Below are positions 1 to 8,421 of a stretch of DNA of 64,000 nt, piece by piece; the stretch's first letter is position 1, and the number at the start of each line of letters is the position of its first letter. The DNA comes from Kibdelosporangium aridum. GTDB taxonomy: Bacteria > Actinomycetota > Actinomycetes > Mycobacteriales > Pseudonocardiaceae. The DNA is taken from NCBI RefSeq assembly GCF_900176515.1, contig NZ_FWXV01000013.1:1-64000 (forward strand), given 5' to 3'. Under the pieces are notes generated by a model. The model searched no databases. It had not been told where the DNA came from and saw nothing but the letters and a program-made list of their open reading frames with translations. The position numbers and the translations under genes were made by a program.

Positions 1-777
1 GATGGTGATGGGCTTGCCGTGTGCGGTCAGGGTGGTTGTGCCTTCGCCGGTGAAGACGGTGCGTTGTTCGGGTTTGTAGGTGACGTGTCCTTGTGAAGTC
101 ACGCTGAAGAGAGTGTTGACTCCGTTGGAGGTGGTCAGGTGGTGGTTGCCGGGCAGCAATTTGTAAGTGCGGTTGGTGCTGGGCGTTTTCCAGGTGAAAC
201 CGAGGAGTGAAGTGTCGGCGTAGTCCAGGTCGGCCGTGTTGACGGTGATCGGCTTGCCGTGCACCGCCAGTTCGGTTGTTCCCGCGCCGGTGAAGGTTCC
301 GTCCTGTTCCGGTTTGTAGCCAACGCGTCCTTGGGGAGTCACGGTGAAGGGAACGGTGATCCCGTTGGACGTCAACACATAGTGCCCGCCGGGCAGAAGC
401 CGGTAGACGCGGCTGGGTTGCGGTGTCCGCCAGTTGATCCCGCCGAGCGTCGTGTTGGCGTAGTCGACGCCAGCCGTGTGCAGGGTGATCAGCTTCCCGT
501 GCACGGCCAAGGTCTTCGTGTCCGCACCGGTCAGCATTCCTTGCAGTTCCGGTGCGTAGCCGACGTTTCCTTGCTGGGTGATCGCGAAGGGGAGCGAAGC
601 CTGGTTGTTGAAGACGAAGTAGTGGTTGCCCGGCAACAGTTTGTAGGTGTGAGTGCGGTCAGTCGTCTGGTAGGTTCCGCCGACTCCGGTGGAGACGTAG
701 TCGACGTCGTCGGTGTTGAGGGTGACTGGTTTTCCGTGCACGGACAACGTGTTCGTGCCGCTGCCGGTGAGCGTCCC
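1..777 (-). repeat. Tandem ~240-bp coding repeats (three full copies and part of a fourth)
   Basis: Units at 777-541, 540-301, 300-61 and 60-1 (continuing off the edge) encode 79-80-residue modules. Each begins TGxGT-like, carries VHGKxIT near position 13, LLPGxH near position 48, and ends VxYxPE. Recurring glycines and alternating hydrophobics suggest small beta domains. They form the outside part of the sigma-fusion protein. Confidence 0.85.
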
Positions 778-2430
778 TTCGAGGTTCCGGTCGTAATCGA
801 CTGTTCTCGTGTCGGTCACGGTGAACGTGAACTTCTGGCCCAGCGCCGTGGACAGGGTGTGCACGCCGGGATCGAGCCGCATCCGGCGGACCTGCTTGGA
901 GTCGTGCCATCCCTCGGCACCGGACACCGTGAAGGTCGAGTAGGCGACGTCGGTGAAGTCGATGACGACTTCGTCATACGAAGGCGGTGGTGGTGGGGGT
1001 GTTCCGTCGCGGGGTGTTTGGCTCGCCGGTGGTGTCGGCCCAGGCGTGGTTCCAGGTGTCGTTGCCGCGGGTTGGGGCGTTTCGGCGGGCGCCTGCCGTT
1101 GCTGCGGCGCAGGCGTGTTCCCGGGGGCAGGCGTGTTCGCGGGCGCTGGCGTGTTGACGGGTGTGGCTGGCCGGACCGGCGGAACGCTGGTCGGACCTGG
1201 AGTGCTGGTGGTCGGCGAAGCGGGCCGGTTGACGACCGGATCGGGCTTCAGGTCCACCGGAGCCTGGGACGCGTCGCTGAACGGAGGAGGCGGCGTGACC
1301 GGTGTTGAGGACGTCAGCAACCCGCACACGCCAAGGACAACCGCTGCGGCGGCACCGGCCACGGCGCGGAAAACCATGGGGTCCTGTGTGATGTGGCTGA
1401 CCGAGTTCATCACCCGCGAGCTGCTGACCCGCACCAACGTCCCGAACGACCCGCCCGATGGCGGACGCGTGCCCGCCACCTGCCGCCCGACCGCCACGAC
1501 CGTGGGTTCGGCGACGGCCACCACGTTTCCGACCGGCACGGAGTCTGCGCGGCTGAACAGCGCTGCTACCGCGCGGCGCCGTTCATCGTCGTCACTCACG
1601 ACGATGAGTCCCGGGCCTATCGCCCACAGCACGTACTTGCCCGCGGCATCGGCGCGAGGTGCGCAGTGGACACAGGCCTCGGCATGCTTGGCGACTGCTT
1701 TGGACTGCTTGACGTCCAGGACGAGCTTCTCGCCCGCACGCTTTTGCTCGTCGGACAACATGCCGTCGAGAACCGAACATGAGTTTCGGCCCGTCCGCGC
1801 GAGCACCAGGGCGGTCGCTGCGGTCACGGTGGCCATGCGCGCCCGGTGCAGTTGACGCTCAACGCGGTCAGGCGGCATGTCCAGCTCACTCGCGAGCTCC
1901 GCGGTGGTGGTTCGGCGTTGCTCGCGCAGAGTCAGCTTGATGTGCGTGTCCATGACACGGCTGAGGTTCGGAGTGATCGCCGTGATGGCGACCCGGACCG
2001 TGCGCCACAGTTCGCGTTTGCCCAGGAACTCCTCGAGGTCCTCGGTGAGCTCCGGCAGTTCGTCCTCGGCGAGTTCCGGCTTGTCGAGCTGGAGGCTCAC
2101 CTCGGCAGGCGTGGACGGCTGCTCCGGTATTTCGCCGTCCGCGCGGTGTTTCAGCTGCTCGTAGTGTTTGGCGAGGAGTTTCTGCGCGATACCGGTGAGC
2201 CAGGCCGCCACGTTCTGCGGCTCGTTTCCCCGGCGGATGGTTTCCAGTGCGCCGGTGAAGACCTCGTGCACGTAGTCGTCGACTTCGCTCGCGTACCGCA
2301 GCCGCCGGCGGAAATAGGGGACCAGTTGAACCCGGCAGAGTTCGTAGAGCTGGGTCTGCGCGTGGTGCCGGACGTCGGACTCGGTCGACCGCAGTCTGCT
2401 GACCAGATCGCCGTTGTCGGTCGATGCCAC
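1..2430 (-). CDS. Sigma-70 (ECF-like) factor fused to zinc motif, membrane helix and extracellular repeats (partial, C-terminus off edge)
   Basis: The minus-strand frame from GTG at 2430 is open for 810 codons to the window edge. GGGAGG lies about 6 nt upstream of the start. Residues about 27-95 look like sigma region 2 (core-RNAP and -10 contacts) and about 150-200 like region 4 with a helix-turn-helix (TAELASELDMPPDRVERQL). Then comes HxxxCxxC (H249, C253, C256), the signature of zinc-binding anti-sigma domains, followed by one hydrophobic helix at about 353-375, a Pro/Thr-rich linker (about 390-470), and from residue 552 tandem repeats of 79-80 residues. The layout implies a membrane-tethered sigma factor whose outside repeats could sense the wall or an extracellular ligand. 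ECF groups with C-terminal zinc/membrane/ligand-binding extensions are known in Actinobacteria; assignment to one is inference. The domain order is clear; the function is not. Confidence 0.85.
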   Translation of the reverse strand, partial: MASTDNGDLVSRLRSTESDVRHHAQTQLYELCRVQLVPYFRRRLRYASEVDDYVHEVFTGALETIRRGNEPQNVAAWLTGIAQKLLAKHYEQLKHRADGEIPEQPSTPAEVSLQLDKPELAEDELPELTEDLEEFLGKRELWRTVRVAITAITPNLSRVMDTHIKLTLREQRRTTTAELASELDMPPDRVERQLHRARMATVTAATALVLARTGRNSCSVLDGMLSDEQKRAGEKLVLDVKQSKAVAKHAEACVHCAPRADAAGKYVLWAIGPGLIVVSDDDERRRAVAALFSRADSVPVGNVVAVAEPTVVAVGRQVAGTRPPSGGSFGTLVRVSSSRVMNSVSHITQDPMVFRAVAGAAAAVVLGVCGLLTSSTPVTPPPPFSDASQAPVDLKPDPVVNRPASPTTSTPGPTSVPPVRPATPVNTPAPANTPAPGNTPAPQQRQAPAETPQPAATTPGTTPGPTPPASQTPRDGTPPPPPPSYDEVVIDFTDVAYSTFTVSGAEGWHDSKQVRRMRLDPGVHTLSTALGQKFTFTVTDTRTVDYDRNLEGTLTGSGTNTLSVHGKPVTLNTDDVDYVSTGVGGTYQTTDRTHTYKLLPGNHYFVFNNQASLPFAITQQGNVGYAPELQGMLTGADTKTLAVHGKLITLHTAGVDYANTTLGGINWRTPQPSRVYRLLPGGHYVLTSNGITVPFTVTPQGRVGYKPEQDGTFTGAGTTELAVHGKPITVNTADLDYADTSLLGFTWKTPSTNRTYKLLPGNHHLTTSNGVNTLFSVTSQGHVTYKPEQRTVFTGEGTTTLTAHGKPITI

Positions 2431-2640
2431 TTGTGCCCTCCCGGAAGGCAGTCGTCGGGTCGTGTCGGGAGGTACGTGCATCCGTACGGCGAGTTCTCCC
2501 CGCCGTTGAACAAGATTTTTTGGACGGTGCCCCTCATTTAGCTCCCTCGGCACGAGATTCGCAGGATGCCTCGTCCAGCCGGACCATGCGATCGCCCAGA
2601 AGTGTGGAATGAAGGCAGAACCCGTATTTGTGCGAGTTCG

Positions 2641-4008
2641 TCAGGAACAGAACACCAACGGCCCGATCTTTCCCTGCCAGTCGGACAGCTCACCGATCCA
2701 CCGGGCCACGTCTTTCCGGTCGGTGTAGAACTCGGTCACTGTCTTCGCCGCGGTGAACACGAGCGCGGCGGCGACTGTCACACCGATGAGCCGGTACGGC
2801 CCGATCGCCGCCGGGGCAAGGATTACCGCGACGATCTCCAGCGCGAGAATGCTGGCCAGCCAGCCGAGGTAGGCGGTGATCTCGCCGGAATGACCGGCTT
2901 TGATCCACTGCGGCAACGACTTCGCGGCCCGGTCGCGCAGTGCCAGCCGGACTTCGGCCAGGTCCAGGTACACCGACACCGCCTGCCACTGGTTCGCCCG
3001 CGACCGGGTGCCACGCCAGTCGGGATCGGTGGTCAGCCGCTCGTACAACCGGTTGGCAGCTCGCCGGAACACCGCGGGTTCCGTGGTGACGGGTGGCGGC
3101 CAGTCGTAGTCGCGTGCGGCGGAGCGCCGCCATGACCGGTGCACGAAGAACGCCGCGACAATGCTGATGACGATCAGGTACCAGACTTCCCACTCCTGCC
3201 ACACACCGTCCTGGTTCGTGCCGAATTTGGACAGCAGGTACACGAAGGGAAGCAGGGCGAGGGCGAGCAACAGCCATCTTCTTTTCGTCGCCTCGCTGAG
3301 TGACATGGTGCCCGCCTCGACGTCCCAGCGGTAGGTCAGCCGTTTGACCAACGGAATGGCGATCATCGTCAGCAATGACATGACGGCCAGGATCACTGTG
3401 GACCCGAACGCGGCGAACGTGAACCATTCCCACAGCTGCCAGTTCGAATCGGGAAGCATGAGGACCGGGCTGATCAGGAACAGGCCGAGCGCCCAGGCGA
3501 GCATCCGGCCGGCGACCCGTTTCGGTCGCGGCGTTTCCGCGGGCTTCGGCGGCGCGACGGCGACCGGCGCGACGTGCCGCTCCAGCATCCGCACCAGGTG
3601 GTCGATGTCCGAGGGAAACGTGGCGCCGCGGACCCGCGCGGCCTGCAGGACGGCCACCTCGGTGATCTGCTGGGGAAGTTCGTGCCGCTGCGGCGGATCG
3701 ACGTCCTCCAGCAACACCGGAATCACCGGGATGCCTTCCCGCAACGCGGTGTCGATCTCGAAAAGCACCCAGTCGACGGGTCGTTGCTCGGCGAACTCGG
3801 CCAGCCACCCGTCATGGATCACGGCGACGACCACGTCACTGCCGGACAGTTTCGCGCGCAGGCGGTCGGGATACCGGACACCCGGCTCGATCTGGTTGTC
3901 GACGAAAACCTGGTCCGCGCCGAAATAGCGGCTCAGCCGATCCACGAGGGCGCCGACCGTCACCGAATGCTGCCCTCGTCGTCGATAGCTGACGAAAATC
4001 CCGGCCAT
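2641..4008 (-). CDS. TIR-domain protein with membrane-spanning C-terminal region
   Basis: 455 residues. Residues 1-140 are TIR-like: FVSYRRR opens the fold, VFVDNQIEPG follows, then a DVVVAVIHDGW strand and DWVLFEIDTAL, where a candidate catalytic glutamate would sit. TIR domains either scaffold signalling or hydrolyse NAD; which applies here cannot be read from the sequence. After a Pro-rich stretch come about six hydrophobic segments (roughly 170-190, 197-225, 245-262, 275-292, 383-405, 410-425). The last two, followed by an amphipathic helix, resemble the two-helix SLATT effector layout, with low confidence. The gene is single, between tRNA-Lys and the sigma-fusion gene, with no obvious partner such as a nucleotide cyclase. 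Confidence 0.8.
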   Translation of the reverse strand: MAGIFVSYRRRGQHSVTVGALVDRLSRYFGADQVFVDNQIEPGVRYPDRLRAKLSGSDVVVAVIHDGWLAEFAEQRPVDWVLFEIDTALREGIPVIPVLLEDVDPPQRHELPQQITEVAVLQAARVRGATFPSDIDHLVRMLERHVAPVAVAPPKPAETPRPKRVAGRMLAWALGLFLISPVLMLPDSNWQLWEWFTFAAFGSTVILAVMSLLTMIAIPLVKRLTYRWDVEAGTMSLSEATKRRWLLLALALLPFVYLLSKFGTNQDGVWQEWEVWYLIVISIVAAFFVHRSWRRSAARDYDWPPPVTTEPAVFRRAANRLYERLTTDPDWRGTRSRANQWQAVSVYLDLAEVRLALRDRAAKSLPQWIKAGHSGEITAYLGWLASILALEIVAVILAPAAIGPYRLIGVTVAAALVFTAAKTVTEFYTDRKDVARWIGELSDWQGKIGPLVFCS

Positions 4009-4053
4009 GCCCCCATTCTTTCGGCTGCGCGCGGAACGGGCTTCGCGGACGCC

Positions 4054-4088
4054 AAAAGGCCCAGGTCGACACTGCCGACCTGGGCCTT
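4054..4088 (-). terminator. Terminator downstream of tRNA-Lys
   Basis: A 13-bp perfect stem (4056-4068 with 4076-4088, 7-nt loop) lies just 3' of the tRNA. Read on the minus strand it is followed by TTTT. It is a typical intrinsic terminator. Confidence 0.85.
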
Positions 4089-4093
4089 GGGGG

Positions 4094-4166
4094 TGCGCCG
4101 CCAGGGACTCGAACCCCGAACCCGCTGGTTAAGAGCCAGCTGCTCTGCCAGTTGAGCTAGCGGCGC
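4094..4166 (-). tRNA. tRNA-Lys (anticodon CTT)
   Basis: A 73-nt cloverleaf on the minus strand. The 7-bp acceptor stem is GCGCCGC/GCGGCGC, the anticodon stem GCTGG/CCAGC carries loop CTCTTAA with anticodon CTT, and the T arm contains GGTTCGAGTCC. Discriminator base A is followed by CC. Confidence 0.97.
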
Positions 4167-4352
4167 TCGCAAGGTCTCCCTTGCGAACGGGGAAAACCTT
4201 AGCATGGGCTACGCCGGCGCTCGAAATCGGACCCCCGGTTGATCCACTCCCCCAGCTAGAGGGCACAATTGGCATGTTCGAGCCCTGCTGGGGACGGGGA
4301 GGAAGGGCTCGGGCACCGGATTCGGCGGGGCTGACGTATGGGTGGGGTCTTG

Positions 4353-5558
4353 ATGCGACGATCGATTGTGGCGCTTGCCACAGCCATGGCTGTGCTCTCG
4401 GTCGCGAGTTGCTCGTCGGGCGACTCGAACGCGCAACAGCCATCCGGCACGCCCACAACCGGTGGCGGTACGACGTCGAGCAATTCGCCTGCGCCGCAGC
4501 CGAAGCCGATCGCCATGTCGATCACGCCCGCGGACAAGGCCGCCAACATCGCGCCCGGCGACCCGATCTCGGTGACGGCCGCCGACGGCAAGCTCACTCA
4601 GGTCACTGTGACCAATCAGGACGGTAAGGCAGTCTCCGGCGCGCTCACCCCGGACGGCATGAAGTGGGAGTCCACCGAGCCGCTCGGCTACAGCAAGTCG
4701 TACACGATCAACGCGGCGGGCACCGGCACCGACGGCAAGCCGTCGACCATGACGTCGTCGTTCACGACCGTCAAGCCGGGCAGGCAGATCGGCGTCTCGA
4801 TGATCCCGCAGGACGGCCAGACGGTCGGGGTCGGCCAGCCGCTGGCGTTCTACTTCTCCAGCAACGTGGCGGACAAAGCGGCGGCGGAGAAGGCGCTGAA
4901 GATCACGACCGAGCCCGCGACCGAGGGCGCGTTCCACTGGTTCCGCGACAACGAGGTGCACTGGCGGCCGAAGGAGTACTGGAAGTCCGGTACCAAGATC
5001 ACGGTGAACGCCGCGATCTACGGCAAGTCGCTCGGCCCAGGCGTGTTCGGCAAGGAAGACCGCAAAGCCGCGATCACCATCGGCAACAAGGTCGTCGCGG
5101 TCGCCGACGGCGCCACGAAGCAGATGACGGTGTCGGTGAACGACGAGGTCGTGAAGACCATCCCGATCTCGATGGGCAAGCCGAAGCACGAGACGCCGAA
5201 CGGCATCTACACCGTGATGACCGAGCAGCAGAACTACACGATGGACTCCGGCACATACGGTGTCCCAGCCGACTCGCCCGGCGGCTATCGCACGAAGGTC
5301 GCAGTGGCCAGCCGCCTGTCCAACAGCGGGATCTTCTACCACTCGGCGCCGTGGTCGCTCAAGCAGCAGGGCAACAGCAACGTCAGCCACGGCTGCATCA
5401 ACATGTCGACCGAGAACGCCCGCTGGATGCAGGAGATCGGCGCGAAGGGCGACATCTTCGAGGTCCGGAACTCCGGCGGCAAGGCCCTGCAAGCCTGGGA
5501 CGGCCTGAGCGACTGGCAGCTGCCGTGGGAGGAATACCAAAAGGGCGGCAAGAAGTAA
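4353..5558 (+). CDS. L,D-transpeptidase lipoprotein (Ig-like domains plus YkuD)
   Basis: About 401 residues. The N-terminus MRRS plus a hydrophobic stretch ends in lipobox VASC, so it should be lipid-anchored on the outer face of the membrane. A Thr/Pro-rich linker leads to two Ig-like domains (about 45-235), then a YkuD catalytic domain with the HxxxxxxxxxxxSHGCINM motif; H346 and C348 are the predicted catalytic pair. The family makes 3-3 cross-links in peptidoglycan and this domain order matches mycobacterial LdtMt2-type enzymes. ATG 4353 is preferred to the in-frame 4338 start because GGTGGGG sits 5 nt upstream of it. A strong hairpin follows, so the gene is probably monocistronic. Confidence 0.93.
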   Translation: MRRSIVALATAMAVLSVASCSSGDSNAQQPSGTPTTGGGTTSSNSPAPQPKPIAMSITPADKAANIAPGDPISVTAADGKLTQVTVTNQDGKAVSGALTPDGMKWESTEPLGYSKSYTINAAGTGTDGKPSTMTSSFTTVKPGRQIGVSMIPQDGQTVGVGQPLAFYFSSNVADKAAAEKALKITTEPATEGAFHWFRDNEVHWRPKEYWKSGTKITVNAAIYGKSLGPGVFGKEDRKAAITIGNKVVAVADGATKQMTVSVNDEVVKTIPISMGKPKHETPNGIYTVMTEQQNYTMDSGTYGVPADSPGGYRTKVAVASRLSNSGIFYHSAPWSLKQQGNSNVSHGCINMSTENARWMQEIGAKGDIFEVRNSGGKALQAWDGLSDWQLPWEEYQKGGKK

Positions 5559-5569
5559 CCAGCCTCCGC

Positions 5570-5599
5570 AAAGCCCCGGGCATTGCTGTCCGGGGCTTT
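5570..5599 (+). terminator. Terminator after the L,D-transpeptidase gene
   Basis: A 10-bp perfect stem (AAAGCCCCGG with CCGGGGCTTT) and 10-nt loop begins 11 nt after the stop codon. The 3' arm ends in TTT. Confidence 0.85.
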
Positions 5600-5673
5600 C
5601 TGCTACCCGGGGTTCTGTCCTTCTTTTCGGCCTGCCCCATGGCAACCGCGATCTACGGTGATTCGGCGCGTTC

Positions 5674-5717
5674 AGACGATCGGACATGAATAGCAGACAG
5701 ACGGACATGGATCGTCT
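5674..5717. promoter_or_regulatory. Nested inverted and direct repeats before the SnoaL-SDR pair
   Basis: AGACGATC (5674-5681) and GATCGTCT (5710-5717) form a perfect 8-bp inverted repeat. Inside it CGGACATG occurs twice (5681-5688 and 5702-5709). The site ends 26 nt before the next gene, where a repressor operator would lie. No regulator gene is adjacent, so the assignment is tentative. Confidence 0.4.
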
Positions 5718-5743
5718 CATCAGGCGCTCGTAGCGTGGATTGC

Positions 5744-6097
5744 ATGACAGAACTGCCAAGCGTGGTGACTCGATTCGTCGAGGCAGGCAACGCGCACGAC
5801 GCCGACGGAATGCTCGCGACCTTCGCGGACGACGCCTTGGTCAACGACGATCAGCGGAACTTCTGGGGCGCCGAGGCCATCAAGCGATTCATCGACAAAG
5901 AGATCATCGGCAACAAGGTGACCATGGACGTTGTCGGTGCCCGGAAGCACTACGACACCTGGATCGTCGACGCCAAGCTGGACGGCACGTACGACAAGAC
6001 CGGACTGCCCGACCCACTCGTGCTCAGCTACTACTTCACCGTCACCCGTCAGCGGATCACCACGTTGATGATCATCGCGGTCAAACCGGGGTACTGA
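5744..6097 (+). CDS. SnoaL-like / NTF2-fold protein
   Basis: 117 residues with a compact NTF2-like alpha+beta pattern: an N-terminal helix (VVTRFVEAGNAHDADGML), a FADDALVND strand typical of SnoaL-like proteins, and a C-terminal beta segment. The family includes small cyclases, isomerases and ligand-binding proteins, so no reaction can be assigned. ATG 5744 is chosen over an in-frame GTG at 5735. One base separates its stop from the SDR gene, so the two are co-transcribed and may act on the same substrate. Confidence 0.8.
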   Translation: MTELPSVVTRFVEAGNAHDADGMLATFADDALVNDDQRNFWGAEAIKRFIDKEIIGNKVTMDVVGARKHYDTWIVDAKLDGTYDKTGLPDPLVLSYYFTVTRQRITTLMIIAVKPGY

Positions 6098-6098
6098 G

Positions 6099-6842
6099 AT
6101 GGACCTGAGCGGAAAGCGGGCACTGGTCACCGGCGGCACCAAGGGAATCGGCGCCGCGATCGTCTCCCGTCTCATGGCCGGCGGCGCCCGCGTGGCGACG
6201 ACCGCCCGTTCGGCGGTGGATTCACCCGCCGCCTTGTTCATCAAGGCCGACATCAGCACCGCCGCCGGGGTCCACCAAGTGGTCGACGGTGTGCTGGAGG
6301 CCTTCGGCGGCATCGAGATCGTGGTGCACAACGCCGGTGGCTTCCACTTCGAGCCAGGCCCGGCCGAGTCGTACCGAGATCAGGACTGGCAGGACGTCCT
6401 GGACCTGAACCTGCTGGCGCCGATGCGGATCGATCGCGCGGTCATCCCGCACATGGCCGAGGGCAGCGCCATCGTCCATGTGACGTCGATCGCCCGGCTG
6501 ATGCCGACAACCGGGCCATTGCCTTACGCGAGCGCCAAGGCCGCGCTGACCGCGTACAGCAAGGGCCTCGCGGCCGAGCTCGGCCCGCGAGGTGTCAGGG
6601 TCAACTCGGTACTCCCCGGGTTCATCGAAACTGAAGGCGCACAACGGGTTCTGGAGAAGTTCTCGGCCGACCCGGACATCGCGCGGGCCGAGCTGTTGAA
6701 GGCACTCGGTGGTGTGCCGCTCGGCCGGCCCGGCAGACCACGGGAAGTCGCGGACCTGGTCGCCTTCCTGGTGTCCGACCAGGCGTCCTGGATCACTGGT
6801 GCCGAGTACCGGATCGACGGCGGCAACGTCCCGTCGGTCTAA
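6099..6842 (+). CDS. Short-chain dehydrogenase/reductase (SDR)
   Basis: 247 residues, normal for a classical SDR. The cofactor motif TGGTKGIG sits near residues 9-16, the NAG motif near 78, and the catalytic Tyr143-xxx-Lys147 (YASAK) is intact with its upstream serine (VTSIA). It should be an NAD(P)H-dependent oxidoreductase on an alcohol or ketone; the substrate is unknown. It follows the SnoaL-like gene by one base. Its 3' end overlaps the convergent DUF853 gene by 4 nt. Confidence 0.92.
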   Translation: MDLSGKRALVTGGTKGIGAAIVSRLMAGGARVATTARSAVDSPAALFIKADISTAAGVHQVVDGVLEAFGGIEIVVHNAGGFHFEPGPAESYRDQDWQDVLDLNLLAPMRIDRAVIPHMAEGSAIVHVTSIARLMPTTGPLPYASAKAALTAYSKGLAAELGPRGVRVNSVLPGFIETEGAQRVLEKFSADPDIARAELLKALGGVPLGRPGRPREVADLVAFLVSDQASWITGAEYRIDGGNVPSV

Positions 6843-8353
6843 CGACGCCGTTTCGCCGTACCGAACAGGCCACGGGTGATCTCCCGGCCCAGCGCGCTGG
6901 CCGCCGACCGCAGGAACGACTTCACCGGGGCGCTCGTCAGGACTTTCTCCAACGCGCCGGGCTCGTCCTTCTGTGGTTCTCCCTGTGGTTCCTCCTGCGG
7001 TTGGCCAGAGGGCGGCGGCGCCACCTTGGCGGCGAGCTTCTCGTACGCCGACTCGCGGTCGATGGTCTCGGCGTACTTCGCGTGCAACTCGCTCGCCTTG
7101 GCGGCCTCACGGATCGCGTCGACGCCGATGGTGCCCATGAGCGAACGCGGTGCGCGCAACCTCGTCCACGCGACCGGGGTGGGCGCGCCGCGTTCACTGA
7201 GGACTGTGACGATCGCCTCGCCTGTGCCGAGTGATGTGAGCGCTTTGTCCAACTCGTAGTGCTTGGTTGTCGGATACGTCTTCACCGTCTGCGCCAACGC
7301 CTTCTGGTCGTCAGGCGTGAACGCGCGCAACGCGTGCTGGATCCGGGCACCGAGCTGGGACAGCACAGCGTTCGGGATGTCCGTGGGCAGCTGTGTGCAG
7401 AAGAACACACCGACGCCCTTGGAGCGGATCAGCTTCACGGTCTGCTCGATCTGTTCGAGGAAGGCCTTCGAGGCGTCGCTGAACAGCAGATGCGCCTCGT
7501 CCAGCACGAACACCAGCTTGGGTTTGTCCAGGTCACCGGCCTCGGGCAGCTCCTGGAACAGTTCGGCGAGCAGCCACATGAGGAACGTGGAGAACAGCGC
7601 GGGCTTGTTGTGCAGCTCACCGACCTCTAGCAACGAGATCGTGCCCGCCTTGAGCAGATCGGCCACGGCCAGCTCCGGCTCGCCGAAGAACTCGTCGCCG
7701 CCCTGAGCCTCCAGATTGGACAACGAGCGCAGGATCACACCGGCCGTGCTGGCCGACACGCCACCGAGCTGTTTCAGGTCGGCCTTGCCCTCATCGCTGG
7801 TCAGGTGGGAAATGACCGAACGTAGGTCCTTGAGGTCCAGCAGCGCCAGTCCGCGCTGATCGGCCCAGTGGAAGATCAGGCCGAGGGTGGCCTCCTGGGT
7901 GTCGTTCAGCCCGAGCACCTTGGACAGCAGGATCGGCCCGAAACTCGTGATCGTGGCCCGCACCGGAACACCCGGACCGCCCGTCCCCAGCGATATCGAC
8001 TGGACCGGGAAAGCAGTGGGCTGCCAGTCGTCACCGGTCTCCTTGGCCCGCTTGGCGACCTTGTCACCTGCCTCCCCCGCCCTGGCCAGACCGGACAGAT
8101 CCCCCTTGATGTCGGCGAGCAGCACAGGAACACCGGCCGCCGCGCACTGCTCGGCGATCAGCTGCAACGTCTTGGTCTTGCCAGTGCCCGTGGCCCCGGC
8201 CACAAGACCATGCCGGTTGAGGGTCGCCAACGGGAGCTTGATCACCGCGGACGCGTCCACCTGCCCGTCCACCACGACCGACCCCAGCCGCACCGCCTGG
8301 CCCTCGGTCACGTAACCGGCGGCGATTTCCTGCGCTTTGTCCACGTTCAGCAC
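6839..8353 (-). CDS. DUF853 / HerA-like P-loop ATPase
   Basis: 504 residues. Walker A GATGTGKT is at 53-60, and Walker B (LVFVLDEAHLLF) near 285. It matches the YjgR/DUF853 family of HerA-FtsK-related ATPases, common in Proteobacteria and Actinobacteria but of undefined function, probably DNA or protein translocation. A charged, Gln/Pro/Glu-rich linker separates the ATPase core from a short basic tail ending KRRR. The ATG at 8353 is 68 bp from the divergent orn gene. Confidence 0.9.
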   Translation of the reverse strand: MLNVDKAQEIAAGYVTEGQAVRLGSVVVDGQVDASAVIKLPLATLNRHGLVAGATGTGKTKTLQLIAEQCAAAGVPVLLADIKGDLSGLARAGEAGDKVAKRAKETGDDWQPTAFPVQSISLGTGGPGVPVRATITSFGPILLSKVLGLNDTQEATLGLIFHWADQRGLALLDLKDLRSVISHLTSDEGKADLKQLGGVSASTAGVILRSLSNLEAQGGDEFFGEPELAVADLLKAGTISLLEVGELHNKPALFSTFLMWLLAELFQELPEAGDLDKPKLVFVLDEAHLLFSDASKAFLEQIEQTVKLIRSKGVGVFFCTQLPTDIPNAVLSQLGARIQHALRAFTPDDQKALAQTVKTYPTTKHYELDKALTSLGTGEAIVTVLSERGAPTPVAWTRLRAPRSLMGTIGVDAIREAAKASELHAKYAETIDRESAYEKLAAKVAPPPSGQPQEEPQGEPQKDEPGALEKVLTSAPVKSFLRSAASALGREITRGLFGTAKRRR

Positions 8354-8421
8354 GGTAGAACCGGGACACGCGTATCGCAGCTCGAAGCCCGCCGCACGCC
8401 CCGCAAGATAGGCTCGACCAG

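Noticed and set aside
259..1855. Long plus-strand frames over the left end
   Set aside because: They are antisense of the sigma-fusion gene; their products are Arg/Gly/Pro-rich low-complexity chains without domains, while the minus-strand frame has clear domains and repeats.
2151..2537. Minus-strand frame with GGGAG before its ATG, overlapping the start of the sigma-fusion gene
   Set aside because: Its product lacks recognisable structure and most of it lies out of frame with the sigma domain. It could at most be a leader peptide.
4209..5759. 516-codon minus-strand frame over the L,D-transpeptidase
   Set aside because: Antisense shadow of a gene with signal peptide and catalytic motif; the product is Arg/Leu/Val-rich.
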